The translations under genes were made by a program, and so were the position numbers. Source: Stramenopiles sp. TOSAG23-2 (taxonomy: Eukaryota; Sar). Taken from it: DNA of 27,742 nucleotides. The number at the start of each line of letters is the position of its first letter. Position 1 is the stretch's first letter. Under the pieces are notes generated by a model. That model worked only from the letters and a program-made list of their open reading frames with translations, did no database searches and was not told the origin of the DNA. Below, piece after piece: positions 1-8,985 of the stretch. The stretch is taken from the NCBI GenBank assembly GCA_900128395.1, contig LT649411.1, positions 1 through 27,742 of the forward strand, read 5' to 3'.

Positions 1-845
1 TTTTATGTTGACATCGATATAAATACGAGTAAAATATTGCATAGTTATCCTATGGCTACCATATGACAAAATAAACAACGGGTTGACGATGCAAATAACT
101 AGATTGACGTAGCAATCTAGATTACACAACATCAACACCATATTCCTGCTAAAAAGACCATTATATACTGATATTTTTAGTGAAAAATAGCTATACAAAA
201 TTGGATGAAATTAATAATAAAATATGTATATTTTGGACTAATTCTTTTGGCAAGTACTGACAATATAAAATATAAATAATGTTTCCCAATTTCAGGCGCT
301 CAAAATAAAAAATATTAAAATTATATGTATATATTTGAAACGAAGACATACATATACATTGAATATAGATGATCGAAGTTCAGTTGCCCATCTCTGTCTT
401 GCCCAGTAACCGTATATAAGTCTATGGTAATGCTGTGTAGTCTTAATGGATAACACTTACTGTGTCTATACTATAATGCTATATAACTGCTATCAGAATC
501 GCCAAGCTACTTGATAGGACCGAAGGCCCTGACACCAGAGTTGCATGGAGAGCGAAGCTCTCCATGCTATTCCCATTGTGTCCAGTAAGCTGGACATAGT
601 AAGAGATATTTCCTGGACATAATAAGGAGTGAAAGATGAATGATAATATATCAGTATGTGCTATAAAATGATACAAGTATATACAATTAGTCTGCGTCGT
701 CAGACGACTCATGTGATTCTCGAAAGAATATTATAATTCATACACGCTTATATATATTTATATATATATCATCTTACTCCGGTTACCTGAGCATAGACAC
801 TTAGCACCGTGGACCGAACATACATTGTTATATATCACCACCACG
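1..845. other. Intergenic region with clustered hairpins
   Basis: No convincing gene is seen here; the open frames are short and lack family features. Most of it is AT-rich. A more GC-rich patch at about 496-596 holds two perfect hairpins: arms 543-553 and 557-567 (11 bp, loop GAA) and arms 579-585 and 590-596 (7 bp, loop TAAG). A third imperfect one with a GAA loop lies at about 507-518. The last few hundred bases probably contain the promoter and 5' UTR of the phosphoesterase gene that starts at 846. Confidence 0.6.
543..567. repeat. Perfect 11-bp inverted repeat with 3-nt loop
   Basis: The arms 543-553 (GCATGGAGAGC) and 557-567 (GCTCTCCATGC) are exact reverse complements around GAA. A second perfect stem, TGTCCAG/CTGGACA, follows at 579-596. 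These could be a structured RNA or the core of a small inverted-repeat element. I do not recognise a known snRNA or snoRNA. Confidence 0.7.
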
Positions 846-2843
846 ATGAAGATGAAAGTAATATTATTTATTATACTATTAATAACATTAAATATTATTA
901 CAACAACATCTACCAATGTGAATAATAATAATATTATTAAAAAAAAACCAACTTCCTCCTCGACCAAAAATAGTTTTCTAGGAAAAATTAAACATGTCAT
1001 TGTTTTAATGCTTGAAAATCGTTCGTTTGATCATTTTTTTGGATTCTCGAAACCTGATTTAAATGTAAATGGACTTACCGGTAAAGAATATAATTTGGAA
1101 AACGTTAAGGATAAAAATAGTAAAAAGGTATTTGTGTCAAAGGATGCGCCATATATTAATGAGTGTGATCCAGACCATAGCACACCAGCAACAAAAGAAA
1201 AAGTAAAAGATGGTATGAGTGGTTTTGTTTCTTATGAAAATAATAAAGGGCATAAAAATAAAAATTTTTGTGATGTTATGCGAACATTTACACCTGAAAA
1301 ATTACCAATTTTAACCACGCTAGCAAAAGAATATGCCATTATGGATGAATTTTTTTGTTCTCATCCAGGACCAACATGGCCAAACAGAATGTTTTGTTTA
1401 AGTGGTACCTCTGCGGGGTCAACCTTGACAGGAACATGGTATCATAATAAAGTTGGTTCATTGTTTCCACAAAGAACTATATTTGATCAAGTTTCAGAAG
1501 CAGGATTAAAATGGCGTAATTATTACAATGATACACCATGGGAATTGTTTATGGAATCCATTGCACATTCGCCATCGAATGTCAAAAATCTTGAAGCATT
1601 TTACGATGACGCAAAGAATGGTAATCTCCCAAATTATGCATGGATAAATCCAAGAAGTGGTGTTAATATGACAACTGGTTTAGGATCTCAAGATCAACAT
1701 CCAGATCATGATGTTGCATTGGGTGAACGATATATAAAGGAAATTTATGAAGCATTACGCGCTTCGCCACAATTTAATGAAACGTTATTTATTATTACAT
1801 ATGATGAACATGGAGGATTTTATGACCATGTTGAACCACCTACTAATATTTCAAGTCCAGGTGATGGTGAATCTTCTTATCCAGATACAGGTTATGATTT
1901 TACCAAATTAGGTGTACGTGTGCCAACAATATTGGTATCGCCATATATTAAAAAAGGAACTATTATTTCAGAACCACCAGCAAAACAAAAGCCATTTGAA
2001 AATAGTAAATATGATTTAACTTCCATCATGAGCACAGCAAGAAAATTATTAGAAATGCCATTGCAAAATTTAACTGGAAGAGATGGATGGTCAGCAACAT
2101 TTGAACATGTTTTTGAAGAATTGGATGTACCACGAAGTGATTGCCCTTTGCATTTACCAGCTCCACCTCCATTATCATTAAATCACATGGATGAAGGAAA
2201 TTTGCCATTAAATGATTTGCAAAAAGACATTGCGCATGTACATACACATGTTGCTGGTACTAGTACAATACTTACAGATGATAAATTAAATGGTTTGAAG
2301 CAACGTGATATTAGTAAATTATTACAAGAGGTATATAAACAACATGAAATACAAACGTTATCATGGCAAAAATCAAAAGAAACAGCAAGTTATAAATTGG
2401 TTTGTCAACCAGCATCAGATACGACTTTTGTTGAGAAAAGCTTTATTGTGAACTCTAATAGTTCATATAAATACAATACAATAAGTACAATGAGCTTGAA
2501 AAATGATAAGCAAATACCATATTGTCTTGATTCTGGTATTACAAAAGGTACTGATATTAGTATATCGTTATGCTATCCATCACAACATGTGAATGTAAAT
2601 AGAGATCCAGATCAACATTGGATTGTAAGAACTGATGCAACTATTGTATCAAAACAAAATGAATCCTTATGTGTGACGAACTTGGATCCAAATATTGAAG
2701 GTGGTGGAAATCAATTAATGCTTGATGTATGTGATGGTAGAGTAGAACAACATTATTCATACCATACAACACCTAGAGATGGAATTGTTCCTGGTGAATT
2801 TTATTATGGCGATGATACTAATATTATTGGTGTGGTTGTGTAA
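846..2843 (+). CDS. Secreted phospholipase C-type phosphoesterase with C-terminal lectin-like domain
   Basis: A 665-residue protein of the phosphoesterase family that includes bacterial and plant non-specific phospholipase C and AcpA-type acid phosphatase. These enzymes hydrolyse phosphodiesters or phosphomonoesters such as phospholipid head groups. Residues 1-23 form a signal peptide (MKMKVILF followed by a hydrophobic run), which is why the ATG at 846 is preferred; the frame upstream has no ATG. Family motifs are clear: ENRSFDHFFG near residue 57, GPTWPNR at 175-181, and YDEHGGFYDH with the metal-binding D320-E321. After the catalytic part (to about 470) a region at about 518-648 reads like a ricin-type beta-trefoil: CLDSG, a DQHW turn near 590, LCVTN and LDVCDG. 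The enzyme is probably secreted or lumenal; the tail may bind glycans. Head-group specificity cannot be read from sequence. It is convergent with the PAQR gene, with 313 bp between the stop codons. Confidence 0.93.
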   Translation: MKMKVILFIILLITLNIITTTSTNVNNNNIIKKKPTSSSTKNSFLGKIKHVIVLMLENRSFDHFFGFSKPDLNVNGLTGKEYNLENVKDKNSKKVFVSKDAPYINECDPDHSTPATKEKVKDGMSGFVSYENNKGHKNKNFCDVMRTFTPEKLPILTTLAKEYAIMDEFFCSHPGPTWPNRMFCLSGTSAGSTLTGTWYHNKVGSLFPQRTIFDQVSEAGLKWRNYYNDTPWELFMESIAHSPSNVKNLEAFYDDAKNGNLPNYAWINPRSGVNMTTGLGSQDQHPDHDVALGERYIKEIYEALRASPQFNETLFIITYDEHGGFYDHVEPPTNISSPGDGESSYPDTGYDFTKLGVRVPTILVSPYIKKGTIISEPPAKQKPFENSKYDLTSIMSTARKLLEMPLQNLTGRDGWSATFEHVFEELDVPRSDCPLHLPAPPPLSLNHMDEGNLPLNDLQKDIAHVHTHVAGTSTILTDDKLNGLKQRDISKLLQEVYKQHEIQTLSWQKSKETASYKLVCQPASDTTFVEKSFIVNSNSSYKYNTISTMSLKNDKQIPYCLDSGITKGTDISISLCYPSQHVNVNRDPDQHWIVRTDATIVSKQNESLCVTNLDPNIEGGGNQLMLDVCDGRVEQHYSYHTTPRDGIVPGEFYYGDDTNIIGVVV

Positions 2844-3156
2844 AATGATGTATTATATTACGTATTCGTAATGTTACCGAATTAAAAAGATTGATATTGA
2901 AGATGTAGAATGAGAGGAGTATATATCATTATATCATTAAATTATCAAATATATTATATAAAAAAATACGAACGTGTATTAAAAAAAAAAAAATACACAA
3001 ACACTTGTGTTCTTCTCCCCATTTTTTTTTTTGTTCACGTATTTTTATAAAAATATCATACACAAAAGTTCCCTTCTCTCTCTCCTGTACACATCATATA
3101 TGATGTACATATATCATACGTAATATTTTTTTTGTTCTTTATACACAATATTTCAT
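2844..3156. other. Convergent 3' intergenic spacer
   Basis: The spacer between two stop codons of opposite genes. It is AT-rich, with poly-A and poly-T runs (about 2980-2993 and 3021-3031) and small palindromes such as the one at about 3093-3105. It should hold both 3' UTRs and polyadenylation sites. No gene is seen. Confidence 0.6.
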
Positions 3157-4386
3157 TTACAACCCCCATGTCCCACTTGCATGCATAGTGCATACGTTGT
3201 CTATTCTCCATGCGTATAATGTTCTAACACAATATAACCAAATCAATGCTGCGATAAATACACATACATGCCAAATTTGATGAGATGACAATATATAATC
3301 AAATTTACCACTGGAAGTTAAGCATTCAGGGAATTTAGTCATTAATATCGTCAATCCACCTAAATAAAAAGCACCCATAATTAATACCCATACGAAGGAC
3401 ATTAAATACATTGGATTGTATCCCATCATATGATTTACAACTTGATGCGTAAATGGTACAACACCATAACATCCTTGTGCAGCAAAAGAAAAGTTGCGAA
3501 AACGATACCATTTTGATTTGTTCCCATGAAAAACTTTATTTTCCCAATCATACAATGCAAATGATACAGTGAATAATGTCAAAATACTTAATCCAAATAA
3601 ATAAATTTTACGTGTATTGTTGTTACAAAACCCATATTCTAATACTGGGAAAAATGAACCTGCTATTAATAATGAAATACCTATAGTTACATGAAAAAGA
3701 AACTTGTTAGTAAATATGAAAACATATTAATTTTTTTTTTACAAAAAAAAAAAGGGGGGGGTGGGGGGGGGAGAGGAAAAAGTGGACAGAGAGTATAAAA
3801 TAATATCAATAAACTTACCTGCATAATCTAACGAAGAAACAAATTTATTCATTTGATAATTATAATTCAACAATAAATGAAAAATTGTTGATAACGCCAT
3901 ACACATAGTAGCAGAAATAATGTAAATCGTAATCGGCCATGTAGCTAATACATTTTCGTAGTCGCTATTATTGATAATCCCATTACTATTACTACTAATA
4001 TAACTTGCAGGGACAGGACCAAAAACTATTAATGCATATAAGAAATACAAAGACCCTATCAAGTGTGTCCATACATTTACTGTTTCGTTATGTAATACAA
4101 ACATAGATAAAAATGTTTCTTTCATTGATAGACCGACGCGATATCCACGCAATATGTACTCCTGGCGTTGCCATTTCGGAGCTTGAGACATCGTTCCAGA
4201 CCATTCTTTTGTAAACTCTTGAAACGACTGTGAGACATCTTTTTTAAACTCTTCAATTTTTTCAGTTATATCTTCATATTTTTCTGTAATGGTTTCTGAT
4301 AAATCAAATGATTGAGACACATCACGACATCTTGACCTTGTTCTATTTGCAATTGGTTGAAATGAATTTTTATCGATTCCTTTCAT
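3157..4386 (-). CDS. PAQR family (adiponectin receptor-like) seven-TM protein
   Basis: Two exons, 4386-3819 and 3680-3157, give 363 residues. The intron (3681-3818, 138 bp) has donor CAG|GTAAGT, a CTAAC branch-point-like site at 3706-3710 and acceptor CTATAG; it splits the glycine codon of DYAG. PAQR proteins are membrane receptors or zinc hydrolases, several linked to ceramidase activity. Signatures: YILRGYR at 77-83, HNETVNVWTH at 99-108, STIFH with H170, SLDYAG at 185-190, and SSHQIWH with H323 and H327. H170, H323 and H327 match the three zinc-binding histidines of AdipoR. About seven hydrophobic segments lie between residue 104 and the end. Residues 25-60 precede the core as a charged, probably helical region. 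The C-terminal tail is short. Ligand and substrate are unknown. Confidence 0.93.
3754..3771. repeat. G8-T-G9 tract inside PAQR intron
   Basis: The plus strand has eight G, one T, then nine G directly after an A run. On the transcribed strand this is a C9-A-C8 block followed by T-rich sequence, inside the intron between donor and branch site. It is striking in such an AT-rich window and could form a G-quadruplex on the DNA plus strand or bind poly-C proteins in the pre-mRNA. It is also a place where read errors are likely. Confidence 0.8.
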
Positions 4387-4873
4387 CTTCGTAGAATTTG
4401 TTGTTTATATATATATATATATATATATATAATTTAACTACATATATCTTCTCTGTTTTAACAACTCCTCCTTTCTGATGTATCTATCTGTATTTATATT
4501 TTACATGTAGCATCTATATATTGATGATGTAACACATTACCAGGTACACACTATTGATGAAGAGTTTTTCTCTTTTCAGCTTCTTCAGCACAGTCCTACG
4601 AGAGGATAATACAACGATATCCATTGATCAAAATAGCATTGAAATAGCATATTACAATATTTACGCCGGCGATTACAAAAGCAAGCCTTAGGGCAAGGCA
4701 TGCGGGCATAACCTTAATTAAAACACCAATTTGATGCTATGCAGTACCACCTGGTGGTAGTGTAAAAAATGCATCCCCAAGGTGTAATTGCGGCCAACAA
4801 TTTTTTCTAAATCTACTATATTGAACCCAAACTTGTCCCCAAATGCCATAATTTGAAGTCTAAGTCTGATCAT

Positions 4874-5253
4874 TCAAAGATCGAAGACAAATATATTTTC
4901 TTCTTTACGAACCAAAATTTTTTGATGAAACATTTGTTTATCGCCAATAGATAAATTTTTGTATATTTTTGCATCTCTCTTATTACGAATTAGTACATTG
5001 CATGATTCAATGTAGTAATAATAATCGACGATTGTATTTCCAACCTTTTTTACCGATTTTGCTCTTTGTGGTCTTCCACATGTTAATTGAAGATAATCTT
5101 CACCAATGTGCACATCTGGTTCTACTATGAGAAATGGCGGATTGTATGCCTCCGGGATTGTGAAACATCGATTTAAATGATGTTTTGAAAATTGCGACCG
5201 GCATGGTACAATTCTTGCAGTAGCTTGTGCATTCCATCTATGCCTGCACTATA
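4874..5253 (-). pseudogene. Possible eroded gene fragment
   Basis: One minus-strand frame stays open for about 126 codons from 5253 to the stop at 4874-4876 and contains no early ATG. The translated piece is mixed and protein-like (for example YNPPFLIVEPD and LTCGRPQRAKSVKK). A pyrimidine-rich stretch ending in GCAG just upstream (about 5254) could be a splice acceptor. In another frame the same DNA reads CKNC, then FHNPGG. I recognise no family. It may be an exon of an unannotated gene, a transposon remnant or chance. Confidence 0.25.
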
Positions 5254-5435
5254 CAAAAGAATGTTACTATATACAATACATGTATATGATTTGCTCATTA
5301 CTTTAATATTACAACTACTATTAGTACCTAGCTCCACATGAGTTTCAATTATTTTTTCATGTTTCTTTTGCAACGAGGTGGTCTTTGTTATATATATCTA
5401 ATTTTTTCACTAAGCATAAGCGCATCTGTAAGTAT

Positions 5436-5684
5436 TGATATCCCATCTTTAAATTACAATAAGGTACCTGAATGATCGATGTAATTGATGCCAATACCAT
5501 GAAAATTTGTGTGACATCGATGGGCATCAATTGATAAAAAAATCAGATAATGGCAATACCTATGGACAAAGTTACAACATTTTAAACACATATATATTTA
5601 TCACTGTATGCATTTATCACCAACACTTGATGTCCCATCTTTAAATCGCAATAACATACCTGAATGATCAATGTAATCGACGCT
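5436..5684. repeat. Diverged direct repeat of about 57 bp plus internal inverted repeat
   Basis: Copies at 5436-5492 and 5628-5684 match at about 48 of 57 positions, and eight of the nine differences are transitions. Between them, ATTGATGCC (5484-5492) has an exact inverted partner at 5522-5530, so the left copy can fold back. A shorter related stretch (CCCATCTTTA, then TTACAAT and GAGG) appears at about 15043-15070, which hints at a dispersed family. Confidence 0.7.
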
Positions 5685-5976
5685 ATTGAAAGTTTATATT
5701 ATATATTATACTATGATATATTCATTTTAATACAAAATGGAGATTATGTGGGCTTATCTTGTCCCAAATATATTCCAAGCACCAAAGCACCAAATGATAA
5801 TAGAAACAAATATGCTGATCACAATACTTCCGTATCAATTTCTGTAAATATATATATACTAATTCTGTACTTAACATGTGGTTACATCCAATTTACTGTA
5901 TACTTTGTTAAGGGAAAAGTAAAACAATAGGTGGGGACAAAAAGCACAAGAAAGGTGTAAATCGTAAATCTATCTG

Positions 5977-6022
5977 CATGCCTTAAACGGGCATGGGGGA
6001 TGATGGAACCACTCATCCCCCA
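5977..6022. repeat. Hairpin block upstream of PPAN
   Basis: A perfect 10-bp stem, TGGGGGATGA (5994-6003) with TCATCCCCCA (6013-6022), has a 9-nt loop. It overlaps a second possible stem, CATGCC (5977-5982) with GGCATG (5990-5995). The two are mutually exclusive at their junction. The block is GC-rich relative to its surroundings and lies about 220 bp before the PPAN start codon, so it may be in its 5' UTR or promoter. Confidence 0.65.
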
Positions 6023-6240
6023 ACAAAAGAGCTGAGAAGAGCTTTTGGGATGAAGAGATAATAGCCAGGATAATAGATGTTTTTGCACTTTTCAGGATTC
6101 CGCGCTGCATTACACTCACTCAGATATCACCATAAACGAAAGAAAAACCACACCATGCAACCCATATATATACAGTAAAACCACTAAAACCTCATCAAAA
6201 CATACATTTAGAATTAAAAAAAAAATAATAATAATAAAAC

Positions 6241-7356
6241 ATGCCGAAACGTGGAAGACGAAGAAAGAAGAATCGTACACATAAAGTTGACATTGTTGAT
6301 CCAACAATTACAGGGAAAAAAATACCAAAAAGTATTGTAGTGAAACGTGGTAAGGTTGGTAATTATGTATCGCAACTTGTACAAAATATGAGACGTGTAA
6401 TGCAACCACATACTGCTATGAAATTGAAAGAGCGCAAACGTGCTGCATTAAAGGATTATATTAGTGTAGCTGGACCATTAGGTATCACACATATGTTGAT
6501 GTTTTCAAAGACAGAGCAATCTGTTAATTTACGTGTTGGCCGTGCACCACGTGGTCCAACATTATCATTTCAAGTACAAAAATATTCCTTATCAACTGCT
6601 GTAAGACAAGCTCAACGTAGACCATGTGATCCTAGCAATGCATTTAAATTTCCACCATTAGTCGTGATTAACAATTTTGACGATACAAAGCAACATTTAA
6701 AATTGATTACTGTTACGTTTCAAAAAATGTTTCCAGCTATTAATGTACAAACTATACGCTTAAATGAATGTAGACGTGTTGTTCTTTTACAATATGATAA
6801 AGAGACTGATACTATTGATTTCCGACATTATTTTGTACGTGCTACACCAACTGGTGTAACAAGAAGTGTTAAAAATATTGTTCAAACTAAATTACCAAAT
6901 TTAGCACATGCACAAGATGTGAGTGAGATTATATTAGGAAATAGTACATTTGCTACTGTTGGTGGTGATCAACAACAATCTGATAGTGAATATGAAGATG
7001 GATCAAATCAAGTAACATTGCCACAAAATTTTGCTGGAAAAGGTAATCGTAAATCTGGTCAAAGTGCAATAAAATTATCAGAAATTGGTCCACGTATGAC
7101 ATTAAAATTAACCAAAGTAGAAAGTGGTTTAGGTGATGGTGATGTATTATACCATGCCTTCCAAAGTAAGTCAAAGATAGATGCAAGAGCATTGAAAGCA
7201 AAGAAACAAAAAGAAAAGATGGATAAATTAAAACGTAAACGTGAACAAGAAGCAAATGTCGATGCAAAGAAACAAAAAATGTTAAAAAAGAAAGAACGTA
7301 AAAATGAAAGAAGAAAGCAACGACAAGAGGAAATTAATGAAGAAATGGGATTGTAA
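6241..7356 (+). CDS. PPAN: Brix-domain ribosome biogenesis factor, Peter Pan/SSF1
   Basis: A 371-residue protein of the SSF1/Peter Pan branch of the Brix family, needed in the nucleolus for 27S pre-rRNA processing and assembly of the 60S ribosomal subunit. A lysine/arginine-rich start (MPKRGRRRKKNRTHK) is followed by the Brix domain at about 28-300, with the family's conserved stretch IVVKRGKVG, then LVQNMRRVMQPHTA, LKERKRAALKDY and GPLGITHMLMFS. The sigma70-like motif near the domain end is present (GPRMTLKLTKVESGL, then VLYH). The tail from about 310 is almost all basic, fitting nucleolar targeting and RNA binding. Length is normal for the simple form, without the extra domains seen in some animals. 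The ATG at 6241 follows an A-rich leader. It is intronless. Confidence 0.96.
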   Translation: MPKRGRRRKKNRTHKVDIVDPTITGKKIPKSIVVKRGKVGNYVSQLVQNMRRVMQPHTAMKLKERKRAALKDYISVAGPLGITHMLMFSKTEQSVNLRVGRAPRGPTLSFQVQKYSLSTAVRQAQRRPCDPSNAFKFPPLVVINNFDDTKQHLKLITVTFQKMFPAINVQTIRLNECRRVVLLQYDKETDTIDFRHYFVRATPTGVTRSVKNIVQTKLPNLAHAQDVSEIILGNSTFATVGGDQQQSDSEYEDGSNQVTLPQNFAGKGNRKSGQSAIKLSEIGPRMTLKLTKVESGLGDGDVLYHAFQSKSKIDARALKAKKQKEKMDKLKRKREQEANVDAKKQKMLKKKERKNERRKQRQEEINEEMGL

Positions 7357-7581
7357 AATAAATATCATATACCAGCATATACGAAGCGTAAGGTCATATT
7401 TTATACGCGAGTATAATTTCTACGAATCGTAATAATATCATATGTGGTGACATTATTTTTTATTAAAAAACGTAAAATTAAAGCGCACACATATATATCA
7501 TTATATATATTTGAATATCTACGTCACACTCCTCATTTCCAATTTTCTTTCTTTCTATAACTTAAACATATCTCATTCGTT
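7357..7581. other. Convergent 3' spacer
   Basis: A 225-bp AT-rich spacer between the PPAN and p24 stop codons; it holds both 3' UTRs. No gene is seen. Confidence 0.6.
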
Positions 7582-8238
7582 CTAATATTGCCAATTACCT
7601 GGTAAATTTTTTGCTTTGAAATATGAACGTAAATACATGATTTGCCATCCACCTAAAATTGATACGATAATAATTGTTGCACTACTGAACCATTTTATAC
7701 GTGAATTTGTTGATTCATTTGTATCTCTCATTTCCTCTTCACGTTGACGCATGTACAATTGTTCTTCATGAATTTCTTTAGCTGCATCTTCTAAACGTCT
7801 TAATTCAACTTGTAATGGTTCCAAATGTTCTTTCTTTGCTACTTCTGAATAATCTTTTGCTGCTACACCTACATTAATTTCAAGTCCTACACGTACTGCG
7901 TCTCTACCTTTATTAGAGAAACATACGTGATGTGCCCCAGTTTCTTCTGCTGTAAAAGCAAATTTTCCAAACTGTGCCCTTTCTTTTTTAAAATGTGTTT
8001 TAGATGCACCAATGGACATTGGCGTAGGACCAGTGACTCGTAAACTAACGATGGCATCCGATACACCACCCTCTGGTGGTATTTTATATGTACCTACTGC
8101 TAATGCATCTTTTACAACTTCCTCTGAGAAACATTTCGTTGCACTTATTGGCAGTTTAAAAGTGAAAGATTCAACTATTGTTGCATTAATGATAAAAACT
8201 ATTGCGATAATAAAGATGGTTGTATTATGTCTTTTCAT
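7582..8238 (-). CDS. p24/TMED family cargo receptor (GOLD domain)
   Basis: A 218-residue type I membrane protein of the emp24/gp25L/p24 family, which cycles between ER and Golgi in COPII and COPI vesicles and sorts cargo such as GPI-anchored proteins. Residues 1-24 are a signal peptide. The GOLD beta-sandwich follows (about 26-125), with the two cysteines C36 and C106 that form the usual disulphide. Residues 135-180 are charged and helical, as in the family's coiled coil. A transmembrane helix lies at about 184-203. The cytosolic tail (LRSYFKAKNLPGNWQY) has the aromatic pair YF used for COPII binding but no clear terminal KKXX retrieval motif. It most resembles the p24-delta/TMED10 type. It is divergent from the thymidine kinase gene. 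Confidence 0.95.
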   Translation of the reverse strand: MKRHNTTIFIIAIVFIINATIVESFTFKLPISATKCFSEEVVKDALAVGTYKIPPEGGVSDAIVSLRVTGPTPMSIGASKTHFKKERAQFGKFAFTAEETGAHHVCFSNKGRDAVRVGLEINVGVAAKDYSEVAKKEHLEPLQVELRRLEDAAKEIHEEQLYMRQREEEMRDTNESTNSRIKWFSSATIIIVSILGGWQIMYLRSYFKAKNLPGNWQY

Positions 8239-8985
8239 GTTTGCGTATATTTCTTTATATATATTAATTATTATCTCGTGTTAATTAAAAAATTATTCTG
8301 CACTTTATAATGTATACGTTCTTTATCGTTCATTTGTGTGTTTTTTAAGAACTTACGATTTCTACTACCATATATTAGATATATATAATAATATACAAAA
8401 TATTTAAAAAATAATTACACATCGATTCAATTTTATTTTTGTTTTTTGTGTTTTGAAGAAGAGACTTATATTGTAATATTAATGGTGTGGCAGTGTAATC
8501 GTGTAATCTGGCAATCCTGGCAATCCTGGCAATCTGGCAATCTGGCAATCAAAAAATGATTGATAATTGTGGCTCGTACCAGCAGGAAATCAAGAAATAG
8601 CACATAGTAGTAAAAGCTGGCTGGGCTGGCTGGGCTGGTTATAGGATCTGTCAGGAAATCAGGAAATAGCACAATAGTAGTATAATAAAAGCTGGATTTA
8701 TAGGATCTGTGGGATTTCAGATTTTACACCTTCTATGATATTGCTAGTATAGACAAATATTGCCATGCTACGAGCCTCGTATCGTATCAAACATTTCATA
8801 TATAGGATACAAAACAAAAATTCTAGCACCTCCTCTTCTACAAATAATAATAATTTTCAAAAAAAAAAAGATATTTATGAGAATGTAGGAAACAGAAGGT
8901 GAAGAAAAAAAGAATTTTGCAGTTCATTATTTTCTATGTGTACGTACGTATTATTGTTATTATTATTACAGATAATAGTATAAAA
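8239..8985. other. Divergent spacer with slipped short repeats
   Basis: It separates the p24 and thymidine kinase start codons and should hold both promoters. A repeat cluster occupies about 8510-8711. Near 8925-8975 there is a stretch ending TATTATTACAG that could be the 3' end of a short 5' UTR intron of the kinase gene, but this is not provable here. No coding sequence is supported. Confidence 0.55.
8511..8711. repeat. Short tandem repeats and a diverged 60-70 bp tandem duplication
   Basis: At about 8511-8550 there are GCAATCCTG and GCAATCTG units in tandem. At 8583-8651 and 8652-8710 two adjacent copies of a larger unit both start CAGGAAATCA and end TATAGGATCTGT. The first copy carries an extra expansion of CTGGG/CTGG units (about 8616-8638). 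The pattern suggests replication slippage on top of a segmental duplication. Confidence 0.75.

Larger units (their letters stand above)
4387..6240. other. Long divergent intergenic region with repeats and decayed coding fragments
   Basis: It lies between the PAQR and PPAN start codons. From left to right: an AT dinucleotide run (about 4406-4430); small palindromes such as CCACC-T-GGTGG near 4746-4756; a possible decayed gene on the minus strand (4874-5253); a diverged direct repeat (5436-5492 and 5628-5684); and a hairpin block just before PPAN (5977-6022). Promoters for both flanking genes must lie here, but I recognise no defined element. Confidence 0.6.

Noticed and set aside
825-845. Upstream extension of the phosphoesterase frame
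   Set aside because: The extra codons begin with TTG and would put residues ahead of a clean signal peptide; the ATG at 846 is better.
4740-5250. CULT (cereblon-type) domain
   Set aside because: CKNC, FHNPGG and a distant HLG loosely match, but spacing is wrong, frames differ and the second cysteine pair is missing.
5664-5930. 88-codon plus-strand frame
   Set aside because: Composition is that of translated AT-rich DNA, it overlaps the repeat copy and shows no motif.
8899-8985. Upstream extension of the thymidine kinase frame, with a hydrophobic stretch
   Set aside because: It has no ATG (it would start at GTG) and looks like AT-rich leader, possibly with a short 5' UTR intron. TK1 enzymes are soluble.
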